Below, in pieces: positions 1 through 5,400 of a stretch of DNA of 5,400 nt (its first letter is position 1; each line of letters begins with the position of its first letter). This DNA comes from Spirochaetales bacterium (lineage in GTDB: Bacteria; Spirochaetota; Spirochaetia; ARS1246): assembly GCA_018644745.1 (NCBI GenBank), contig JABGPX010000414.1:1-5400 (forward strand), read 5' to 3'. The translations under genes were made by a program, and so were the position numbers. The notes under the pieces were generated by a model, which was not told where the DNA came from, did no database searches, and saw nothing but the letters and a program-made list of their open reading frames with translations.

Positions 1-490
1 AGGCGAGTGATACTCCAAGAAGACCAATACCAACATCTGGAAAAGCAGCAGCTACGCGATAGAGCGCCCCTTCGATATCGGTGCTCGATGAATCAACTAT
101 TGATTCAATGATCGGTATTCCGCCGGAGCGGGAAGGGAGCATTTCTATAGATGAGTCCGCGCCGAATACCGCGAATCCATAGGTGTCGTTTCCGTCCATA
201 GAGCGGGTGGTCAGATTGATGTAATCTATCGTTTTTTGCTCCGCTTGAGCCCCCATGCTGTCTGATAGGTCAGCCAGAAATATTAGGTTTACTTTGTCTA
301 TACTTTTTGATACTTGAGGAGTACTTATAGCGAGCACCAGTATTACGTAGACGCCGATCCTGCTCGCCAATCGCAATCCATCCAGCCTTCTGCTGGTCTT
401 TTCGGCAAACACCCCGAAAATGAAATAGATGGGTACAAGACCGCCGAGAAAGAGGAGAAGCCAAGGATGTGCGAATCGGAGTCCTATCAT
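1..490 (-). CDS. Membrane VWA-domain protein, N-terminal part (3' end missing)
   Basis: Starts at ATG 490-488, inside an ATGA overlap with the stop of the BatA-type gene, and runs open through the left edge; 163 full codons are visible. The N-terminus MIGLRFAHPWLLLFLGGLVP is the hydrophobic 'F.hPw.LLLL' entry typical of Bat/VWA membrane proteins. Helix 1 is at about 9-28, a basic loop EKTSRRLDGLRLASR at 30-44, and helix 2 at about 45-60. The VWA domain follows: NLIFLADLSDSMGA with MIDAS D74-L-S76-D-S78, a 'YGFAVFGADS' strand (104-113) and the MIDAS threonine region STDIEGAL (136-143, Thr137). The 'D.SDS' form of the MIDAS is common in large (about 800-900 residue) MoxR-operon proteins that combine VWA with a glutamine-amidotransferase-like domain. 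Whether this gene encodes such a domain lies beyond the window. GAGG at 502-499 is a well-placed ribosome-binding site. The VWA domain is predicted on the outer face of the membrane. Confidence 0.9.
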   Translation of the reverse strand, partial: MIGLRFAHPWLLLFLGGLVPIYFIFGVFAEKTSRRLDGLRLASRIGVYVILVLAISTPQVSKSIDKVNLIFLADLSDSMGAQAEQKTIDYINLTTRSMDGNDTYGFAVFGADSSIEMLPSRSGGIPIIESIVDSSSTDIEGALYRVAAAFPDVGIGLLGVSLA

Positions 491-2325
491 CGTCTCATCC
501 TCGCCCAAACATACCATTCGGCAAGTAGGAAAAGCAGTAATCCTATTACCAGCACCCGCCAGAGAGGTGAATATCCCGGCGTCTCTCCAGTAGTTTTACC
601 GGTGCCGGCACCGGCATCCTGATCCCCCAGTACCAGCCGGGGGGATATATCGGATTCTTCTTCGTCCAGCATATTTACCGCGAAAAGCCGCCTGCTGCCT
701 CCGTCCTCGACCGTATAAAAGCCGGCTTCAGTCAACTCTGTTACAGTGGTTATCCCATCCTGATTTTGAGCGTCGAAGCTTTCGCCATTCGGTCTGGAAA
801 CTACAACCGAATCGCTGCTTTCGGCGATAAAGGCAAAGGTGCCGCCTGCCAAAGCCTGATTCATGCCGGTATCGAGAACCGCCGGACCCAGCCATGTCAG
901 TATGTTATTCATGAGAACCGGGAATGCCGGTCTGAGCGCCAGATCGGATTCGGAAACCGCGAAGGAAATGCCTACTCCTGATGTGCCCGGACGGGAGAAG
1001 GTATAGAGAAGACTGATATCGCCGGAATGTACAAGGCTGCTTATGCTAACCTTTCCTCGCGGAATACCGAGGGCGCGGTACACGCTGAAACTCGTAACAT
1101 CCAGAGACTGAAGAATTGGATGGGACTGATTCCACCCGGTTACCGCGGGATTTTCGATTACCGGTTTGATGACCGGCAGGAGCGATGGGTCGGCCGCACC
1201 GATTATGATGAGTCTTCCGGAGAAATCTAACGGCGGGCTGATTCGATCAAAGATAGTGATGTCGAATTGGCCCTCAGCTGAGGCGGCTTTACCGATAACG
1301 ACCTCAACCGCCGGGTGTACAGTCAGAAGCTGCTCGAGGAAAAAATTGCCCGGTGTAACGAGATTTACCTCTACCTTTCCACTACCGTTGAGCACTGCGT
1401 ACGCGGTATTATCTAGAGAAAACCCGTCTGTCGGCGGAATTCGTGCGCTGATTTTCTCAGTCAATAATCCGTTATGATGTAGAATGAGAAGTTTCTCTTC
1501 GTCTGATTCCAGGAGAAGATCCGTGTCTGACAGAACCCCATTTTCTGAGGCAAGGGAGAGTGAACCGGAGTACGGCGTGGAACTGTAGTTCTTTATCTTC
1601 GCCATTATTTCGTACTCATGCATGCCGTCAATTGGTTTCCGGAATGAAAATGCTGTAAAACCAACATTCGATGCGGCGTTGCCGACTCTGAGATATTCAA
1701 GAGAGACCTTTGGAAGCAGATCCGGCCGTTCCAGTTCAAAAGCACCGTCGCTTATCAGAACCATCCGGTAATCTCTATCGGGAATCGCGAGATTTGCCGC
1801 GGTAGCGAGTATTAGATCCATCTCGCCGGGTTCGTCGGTTACCTTGATTTCTCCCAGGTGCCTTCGCAGTGTTGAGGCATCATCGGTAAATGGTCCCGCG
1901 ATGGTCGGTGACCCTCCGCCGGAGACAAGGAGTACCCGGGTTCGCGGCGCCTTGTCTTCGATGTACTTTTTCGCTTTGATAACGCCAAGTTCAAACCGGC
2001 TCATTCCGCCCTCGTTTGTCTGCATACTCGCGCTTCCGTCCAGTATGATGATCAGGTCGTCTCCGCCGTTTCTCGAACTCGCGGGAATAAGCGGGTGCAG
2101 AAGAGCAAGAGTTATGATTAAAGCGGCACAAATCTGAAGGAGAAGGGGCAGATTTCTCAAGAAAGTCTGAATAAAAAATCTCCGCCTGTAGCTCTTCAAA
2201 ACTTCCTCCCAGAGGAAAGTAGAGGAGATCCCGAGCCTGGTTCTCTGCCGCCGGATCATGTGCATAATTACAATCAGAGGGATTGATATGAGAAAGAAAA
2301 GCCCGGGGAGATAGGAAATAATCAA
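487..2325 (-). CDS. BatA-type membrane protein with VWA domain
   Basis: Complete, 612 residues, starting with TTG at 2325-2323. That start retains the whole first membrane helix, and the next Met (21) would delete it. Layout: helix 1 (about 3-22), basic loop RRQRTRLGISSTFLW (25-39) typical of the BatA N-terminal domain, and helix 2 (about 58-79). The VWA domain has MIDAS D96-G-S98-A-S100 and strand MVLISDG (188-194). A beta-rich middle follows, with family-typical segments (DNTAYAVLNGSGKVEVNLV, 305-323; LALRPAFPVLMNNILTWL, 462-479; FAVNMLDEEESDI, 548-560). A Gly/Thr linker (568-584) leads to helix 3 (about 589-606) and a basic tail, WARMRR. Basic residues flank the helices so that the VWA and middle domains are predicted outside the cytosol, with loop and tail inside. 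It is longer than classical BatA (about 330 residues) and matches the 600-800 residue VWA proteins of MoxR operons. Bat proteins were linked to aerotolerance in Bacteroides; the role here is inferred. It overlaps both neighbours by 4 bases. Confidence 0.93.
   Translation of the reverse strand: MIISYLPGLFFLISIPLIVIMHMIRRQRTRLGISSTFLWEEVLKSYRRRFFIQTFLRNLPLLLQICAALIITLALLHPLIPASSRNGGDDLIIILDGSASMQTNEGGMSRFELGVIKAKKYIEDKAPRTRVLLVSGGGSPTIAGPFTDDASTLRRHLGEIKVTDEPGEMDLILATAANLAIPDRDYRMVLISDGAFELERPDLLPKVSLEYLRVGNAASNVGFTAFSFRKPIDGMHEYEIMAKIKNYSSTPYSGSLSLASENGVLSDTDLLLESDEEKLLILHHNGLLTEKISARIPPTDGFSLDNTAYAVLNGSGKVEVNLVTPGNFFLEQLLTVHPAVEVVIGKAASAEGQFDITIFDRISPPLDFSGRLIIIGAADPSLLPVIKPVIENPAVTGWNQSHPILQSLDVTSFSVYRALGIPRGKVSISSLVHSGDISLLYTFSRPGTSGVGISFAVSESDLALRPAFPVLMNNILTWLGPAVLDTGMNQALAGGTFAFIAESSDSVVVSRPNGESFDAQNQDGITTVTELTEAGFYTVEDGGSRRLFAVNMLDEEESDISPRLVLGDQDAGAGTGKTTGETPGYSPLWRVLVIGLLLFLLAEWYVWARMRR
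499..502 (-). promoter_or_regulatory. Shine-Dalgarno of the distal VWA gene
   Basis: GAGG, eight bases before the ATG at 490, within the last codons of the BatA-type gene. It supports the start chosen in the ATGA overlap. A nearby ATG at 498 is in the frame of the upstream gene and ends after three codons, so it is not an alternative start. Confidence 0.6.
599..614. repeat. 16-bp perfect palindrome in the BatA-type gene linker
   Basis: CCGGTGCCGGCACCGG reads the same on both strands. It encodes part of the Ala/Gly/Thr-rich linker (AGAGTGKT region, residues 571-578) between the extracytoplasmic domain and the last membrane helix. It most likely follows from GC-rich glycine, alanine and threonine codons, but the symmetry is exact. 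Confidence 0.6.
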
Positions 2326-3200
2326 TGGAGGTACATCCCTTGCCGAAGGTATTTCAGAACCAGATCTTCAAACGGAACGAGCGTACTCGAGCGGATATAT
2401 TCTACGGAATGGCTTATGCAAAAAGTCTCGATATCCCGCAGATACTCGGTGAGTCTGTTCCTGTACGCCTCAATAACCGGCGGTTCGAGAGTAACCTTTA
2501 ATTTCCTGCCGGTTTCCGCGTCGGCAAACTCGTAAGCGCCTTTTATAGGCGGATCGATTTCCTCCTCACTGAGAACCTGGATGAGTATTACATCGTACTT
2601 GTTGTAAAGAAGGCTCAGCAGTCCATCCTTATAGCCATCAGGATCGAGCAGGTCGCTGATTACTATTGCCAAGCCCGGCCTCTTCGATGCGGAGGAGAAA
2701 CTCGTCAGCGCTTTGCTGAAGCCGGTTTCACCTTCCGCCGTAATGTTTTCATAGAACTCGAATATCGAGTTTGCTCCCCGGCGTCTGAAAGGAGGGAGAA
2801 CCGGACCTATTTCTGTTGCAAATGCTGCGCCGCCAACTCTGTCGAGGTTTAACAGCGCGATGTAGGACAGGGCCGCCGCGACCTTTTTCGCATATGCAAG
2901 TTTCCACGGCGTCCCCGATTCCATCGAGCCGCTTCGATCTATGAGTATCTGTACCATGAGATCTTCTTCCGCTGCGAAGAGTTTTACGAAAAGTTTATCC
3001 AGCCGGGAATATATGCTCCAGTCGATGTAACGAAAATCATCTCCCGGCTGATATGACCGGAAGTCGTGGAATTCCAGGCTCGAGCCCTTACGATATGTCT
3101 GGTGCTGTCCCCGTGCCCGACCTCGAAAAATCTTTCGGGATATGAAGGTGAGATATTCGAGTTTCTGCATGAACTCCGAATCGAAAAGCTTCTGAGGCAT
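2322..3200 (-). CDS. DUF58 / VWA-domain protein, soluble short form
   Basis: Complete, 292 residues. The DUF58 signature is clear: GSSLEFHDFRSYQPGDDFRYIDW (39-61), with the invariant PGDD-R-IDW core, then SRLDKLFVKLFAAEED. A VWA fold follows, with the metal-binding (MIDAS) motif D88-R-S90-G-S92 and the later strand AIVISDLLDPDG (178-189). No hydrophobic segment is long enough to span a membrane, so this is the short cytosolic form, unlike the roughly 400-residue DUF58 proteins with two N-terminal helices (YeaD type). Its position directly after moxR matches the standard pair, in which DUF58 is thought to act as an adaptor or partner of the ATPase; that role is inferred. The ATG at 3200 has GGAAG (3213-3209) eight bases upstream and starts the expected 'F..kL..L' N-terminus. 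The stop TGA overlaps the TTG start of the next gene (TTGA, 2325-2322), which suggests translational coupling. Biochemical function is unknown. Confidence 0.95.
   Translation of the reverse strand: MPQKLFDSEFMQKLEYLTFISRKIFRGRARGQHQTYRKGSSLEFHDFRSYQPGDDFRYIDWSIYSRLDKLFVKLFAAEEDLMVQILIDRSGSMESGTPWKLAYAKKVAAALSYIALLNLDRVGGAAFATEIGPVLPPFRRRGANSIFEFYENITAEGETGFSKALTSFSSASKRPGLAIVISDLLDPDGYKDGLLSLLYNKYDVILIQVLSEEEIDPPIKGAYEFADAETGRKLKVTLEPPVIEAYRNRLTEYLRDIETFCISHSVEYIRSSTLVPFEDLVLKYLRQGMYLH
2337..2341 (-). promoter_or_regulatory. Weak Shine-Dalgarno for the TTG start of the BatA-type gene
   Basis: AAGGG lies 11 bases before the TTG at 2325, a long spacing, and sits in the last codons of DUF58. 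With a TTG start and a TTGA overlap, expression of this gene probably relies on ribosomes terminating at the DUF58 stop. The TTG is preferred because no ATG or GTG in frame keeps the first membrane helix. Confidence 0.5.
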
Positions 3201-3203
3201 ATA

Positions 3204-4208
3204 TCAGGCTTCCGGAAGCTTTCCGATGACATCTTTGAGTACCGAATCGGCACTGATACCCTCAGCTTCTCCTTCGAAGCTGAGTATAATTCGATGCCGA
3301 AGAGCCGGAAGAACCGCTTTTTTGATATCCTCAAAACCTACATGGTACCTCCCGTCGATGAGGGCGAGTACTTTTCCGGCGAGAATCAGGCTCTGAGCTC
3401 CTCTCGGGCTCGATCCGTACCGCACATACTTCCGGGCCATTTCCGTGGCCGCTTCGCTTTCCGGATGGGTAGCCAGCACGATCTGCACAGCGTAATCCCT
3501 TACCGCGTCGGCCACAGGTATCTCCCTTATCAGATGCCTCATGGCGAGTATATTTTCCCGACTAAGGACTTGTCTGAGCTCGGGAAGCGATTCTCCGGTG
3601 GTCCGGTTTACTATCTCAGCAATATGTGCGGCTTCGGGGAAGCGCACCGATAATTTGTAGAAGAATCGATCGAGTTGAGCTTCGGGAAGAGGATAGGTTC
3701 CCTCCATCTCGATGGGGTTCTGAGTCGCGAGTACCATAAATGGAAGATCCAGCTGATAGCTTGTTCCGCCCACGGTCACATTCTGCTCCTGCATCGCTTC
3801 GAGAAGCGCCGCCTGGGTCTTTGGAGTGGCCCGGTTTATTTCGTCCGCCAGAATTATCTGGGCAAATATCGGCCCTTTTTGGAAAGTGATATGCTGTTTG
3901 CCACCTTCGTCCTGGGTGAGGACGTTGGTGCCGATAATGTCGGCTGGCATGAGGTCGGGAGTAAATTGTATGCGTGAAGTTGCCAATCCCAATACGTAAC
4001 CCAAAGTTTTTATCAAATAAGTTTTTCCCAGCCCGGGCACACCCTCGATAAGCGCATGGCCACCGCAGAGCAGGCACACGAGAACACCCTCTATTATTTC
4101 TTCGTGTCCAACGATTGCCTTAGAAATCTCGCTGCTCACCGTAGTGATGTGCTGCCTCGTCTGTTGTGCTTCTTTATGTGCCTGTTTCGGCAGAGTGGGC
4201 GTATCCAT
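3204..4208 (-). CDS. moxR: MoxR-family AAA+ ATPase
   Basis: Complete, 334 residues, the usual MoxR length. Motifs in order: Walker A GVPGLGKT (56-63), Walker B IILADE (118-123) followed by INRATPKTQAALLEAMQE, sensor 1 ATQNP (161-165, Asn164), the conserved stretch EGTYPLPEAQLDRF (169-182) containing the arginine-finger candidate Arg181, and sensor 2 SPRG (267-270). The C-terminal third is the helical lid. There is no signal peptide or membrane helix, so it is cytosolic. The family forms ATP-driven hexameric rings that work with VWA-domain partners as chaperones for complex maturation or metal insertion. The adjoining DUF58 and BatA-type genes point to the MoxR-proper branch rather than RavA. 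The ATG at 4208 has AAGGAG (4219-4214) five bases upstream and gives an N-terminus of normal length before the first AAA+ helix (ISKAIVGHEEIIEGVL). It starts 2 bases after the upstream stop and ends 3 bases before the DUF58 start. The client protein cannot be inferred. Confidence 0.97.
   Translation of the reverse strand: MDTPTLPKQAHKEAQQTRQHITTVSSEISKAIVGHEEIIEGVLVCLLCGGHALIEGVPGLGKTYLIKTLGYVLGLATSRIQFTPDLMPADIIGTNVLTQDEGGKQHITFQKGPIFAQIILADEINRATPKTQAALLEAMQEQNVTVGGTSYQLDLPFMVLATQNPIEMEGTYPLPEAQLDRFFYKLSVRFPEAAHIAEIVNRTTGESLPELRQVLSRENILAMRHLIREIPVADAVRDYAVQIVLATHPESEAATEMARKYVRYGSSPRGAQSLILAGKVLALIDGRYHVGFEDIKKAVLPALRHRIILSFEGEAEGISADSVLKDVIGKLPEA
3208..3219 (-). promoter_or_regulatory. 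Palindrome containing the DUF58 ribosome-binding site
   Basis: GCTTCCGGAAGC is a perfect 12-base palindrome in the last codons of moxR. Its right half on the mRNA carries GGAAG (3213-3209), the only plausible ribosome-binding site for the DUF58 start at 3200 (8-base spacing). Any folding would hide that site unless ribosomes translate through moxR. The sequence is visible; the regulatory effect is inference and the hairpin would be weak. Confidence 0.4.
3261..3284 (-). repeat. Perfect 9-bp inverted repeat at the 3' end of moxR
   Basis: The arms CTCAGCTTC (3261-3269) and GAAGCTGAG (3276-3284) pair perfectly around a 6-base loop. On the mRNA the loop reads GAAGGA, which looks like a Shine-Dalgarno element. 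It lies in codons for the moxR C-terminus (SFEGEAEG region), roughly 60 bases before the DUF58 start. There is no U-run, so it is not a standard intrinsic terminator. It could be a pause or RNA-stability element, or chance. Confidence 0.5.
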
Positions 4209-4210
4209 TG

Positions 4211-5400
4211 TTACTCCTTAGGTGCTTTTTCCTGCATACCGATTCTTAGAAAATAATCTCTTATATAACCGCGCAGAGCGACGGGAATATTTTCCTGGCT
4301 TATCGTTTTTTCTACTTCCCGTACGTAGCTGTTTAACTGCTCTTCATCATCGATCAGGGAGAAGGATTCTTCAGGCAGATTCCGCACCACGGTTGTCACC
4401 AGCTGGTCGCTGCCGGAAATTGTGCCGTCGAGTTCATTAAGCATGGTCGCCGAAGACTCTGCGGTTTGTTCAAAATCATCAGTTGATTCATCTTCCACCG
4501 CGAGACTTCCCGGGGATCGGGATTCACCGGCCGGGCCGGCCATTCCGGTCCCACCATCGCTCTCCGTGCCGCGCCGTTCTCCCGACCCCGGTTTGTGGTT
4601 ATCTCCGGCATCTATATCCTCTCCCTTGCTCTCCGAAGCAAGTGCCTCCGCGGCGCCGGTTTGGCCGATCGTGCGCTCAGCTTCTCGAATTGCTTCAGAA
4701 GCGGATTCGAGTGCCGATCGCCTCTGGTTTGCCGCATCCCGGCTCAAGAGATCGTTTAATCTCGCGGAATCATCATCTCCGAGCATCTCACCGGCTTTGC
4801 CATTCTCCAGCGCCTCTTCGGTCTTGTCGAGAAAATCCGCCTCTTCGTTGGTTAAAGAGCTGAATTGCTTTAGATTCTGCCTGAGTTGATTTATGTCATC
4901 TCCGGTGATCCCTTGAGTCCGATCTTCTTGCAAGCCGCCGGGTGGGTCTTGCGAATCTGACGAATCCTGATCGGCCGTATCATAATTGGGTCTGCGGGAT
5001 ATCCCTGCAATCTGTCTCTCGATTTCTTCACTGATCTTTGACAAACGCTTTTCTATCGTCTGTTGGTCCATTTTCCGCTGCTGCAGCAGTTTCCCGATCT
5101 TTTCCATCTCCCGTGCAATCTTCATAGACGCGTCTGAGTCATTTTCATTGGCCCGGGCGGCCAGAGTTATGCCGAAATTTTCGATGAGCTCGCCGGCGCT
5201 GATGGTGCCGCGATCCGGCGGCTGCTGCAGGTAAACGACCGATATCATGTGAATCGACATTACACCCAGAAAAAGAATTGGCAGAATCCTCGAATAGCGC
5301 GGTAGATGAATCGGATGAGCTTTCGCAATTGTAGTTCTATTTACCGCATCCAGTGCTTCCTTCTCGATTACTTCGCGAAATGGACTGGCAGAATCTTTCT
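4211..5400 (-). CDS. Membrane-anchored acidic coiled-coil protein of a MoxR operon (5' end missing)
   Basis: The frame is open to the right edge, so the gene is 5'-truncated. 395 residues are visible (first full codon at 5398-5396, TAA at 4213-4211). The ATG at 5260 lies inside the membrane helix and is not a credible start. Visible residues 1-35 are charged and cytosol-like (ending HLPRYSR), 36-57 form a hydrophobic helix, 91-134 are a Lys/Glu/Gln-rich probable coiled coil (MKIAREMEKIGKLLQQRK...), and 165-250 are further charged helices. Residues 256-311 are a Gly/Ser/Asp/Glu-rich linker, and the end carries NIPVALRGYIRDYF (370-383). The positive charge before the helix predicts that everything after it lies outside the cytosol. 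Proteins of this build (membrane helix, Gln/Glu-rich middle, ending in an 'IP..yr..vr.YF' segment) often precede moxR, and some are annotated DUF4175-like. That family link is from memory and tentative. The stop lies 2 bases before moxR, so the two are co-transcribed. Function unknown. Confidence 0.85.
   Translation of the reverse strand, partial: KDSASPFREVIEKEALDAVNRTTIAKAHPIHLPRYSRILPILFLGVMSIHMISVVYLQQPPDRGTISAGELIENFGITLAARANENDSDASMKIAREMEKIGKLLQQRKMDQQTIEKRLSKISEEIERQIAGISRRPNYDTADQDSSDSQDPPGGLQEDRTQGITGDDINQLRQNLKQFSSLTNEEADFLDKTEEALENGKAGEMLGDDDSARLNDLLSRDAANQRRSALESASEAIREAERTIGQTGAAEALASESKGEDIDAGDNHKPGSGERRGTESDGGTGMAGPAGESRSPGSLAVEDESTDDFEQTAESSATMLNELDGTISGSDQLVTTVVRNLPEESFSLIDDEEQLNSYVREVEKTISQENIPVALRGYIRDYFLRIGMQEKAPKE
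4214..4219 (-). promoter_or_regulatory. Shine-Dalgarno of moxR
   Basis: AAGGAG, five bases before the ATG at 4208. It lies inside the last codons of the upstream gene, immediately before that gene's TAA, so a ribosome finishing the upstream gene stops almost on top of it. This is the strongest ribosome-binding site in the window and supports the chosen moxR start. Confidence 0.85.

Noticed and set aside
590..613. Walker A-like string AGAGTGKT in the BatA-type protein (residues 571-578)
   Set aside because: It fits the loose P-loop pattern but lies in a low-complexity linker just before the last membrane helix, with no surrounding NTPase fold, Walker B or sensor residues. It is a chance match.
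3066..3653. 195-codon open frame on the plus strand opposite moxR and the DUF58 start
   Set aside because: It lies wholly antisense to two well-supported genes, shows no recognisable motifs, and is explained by the codon bias of the real genes.
3616..4077. 153-codon minus-strand frame overlapping moxR
   Set aside because: It is an out-of-frame reading of moxR, which has all AAA+ motifs in its own frame.
4422..4889. 155-codon Ser/Pro/Arg-rich open frame on the plus strand
   Set aside because: The composition is the mirror of the acidic, Gly/Ser-rich coding strand, so it is a shadow of the upstream membrane-protein gene.
5079..5092. CTG/CAG-rich stretch (and a similar one near 5220-5230) that looks like a small triplet repeat
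   Set aside because: There are only two to four units. It is explained by leucine and glutamine codons in a Gln-rich protein, and the symmetry is incidental.
5230..5260. ATG at 5260 as the start of the upstream gene
   Set aside because: The frame stays open to the window edge, and this ATG falls in the middle of the hydrophobic helix, so the real start lies upstream of the window.

Overview
The window lies entirely inside one leftward (minus-strand) operon of a bacterium. It carries five tightly packed genes and no intergenic gap longer than 3 bases. Bacterial origin is supported by Shine-Dalgarno-like motifs ahead of the internal starts, a TTG start, 4-base stop/start overlaps, and membrane topologies that follow the positive-inside rule. 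Base composition looks balanced (about half G+C by eye). The gene order is used by many phyla (Bacteroidota, Spirochaetota, Planctomycetota, Gemmatimonadota and candidate phyla), so I cannot assign a taxon from this window.

In transcription order (right to left): (1) 5400-4211, the 3' part of a gene for a membrane-anchored, acidic protein with coiled coils, cut by the right edge. (2) 4208-3204, a MoxR-type AAA+ ATPase with all nucleotide-binding motifs. (3) 3200-2322, a soluble DUF58 protein with a von Willebrand A (VWA) metal site. (4) 2325-487, a 612-residue protein with a BatA-type N-terminal membrane domain, a VWA domain and a C-terminal membrane helix. (5) 490-1, the 5' part of a second membrane VWA protein, cut by the left edge. 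It resembles the large VWA proteins that often close such operons, some of which carry a glutamine-amidotransferase-like domain.

This is the MoxR / DUF58 / VWA system, related to the Bat (Bacteroides aerotolerance) and MoxR-associated operons. In characterised members, MoxR ATPases act as chaperone-like machines with VWA partners in metal insertion, complex assembly or envelope-stress tolerance. Here MoxR and DUF58 look cytosolic. Charge distribution puts both membrane VWA domains and the acidic coiled-coil protein on the outer face of the inner membrane, which suggests an envelope complex with a cytosolic ATPase arm. The substrate cannot be read from the sequence.

No RNA gene, mobile element, CRISPR array, operon promoter or terminator is visible, and both ends of the operon lie outside the window. 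The least explained parts are the truncated upstream gene, a palindrome that contains the DUF58 ribosome-binding site, and a short perfect hairpin at the end of the moxR coding region.
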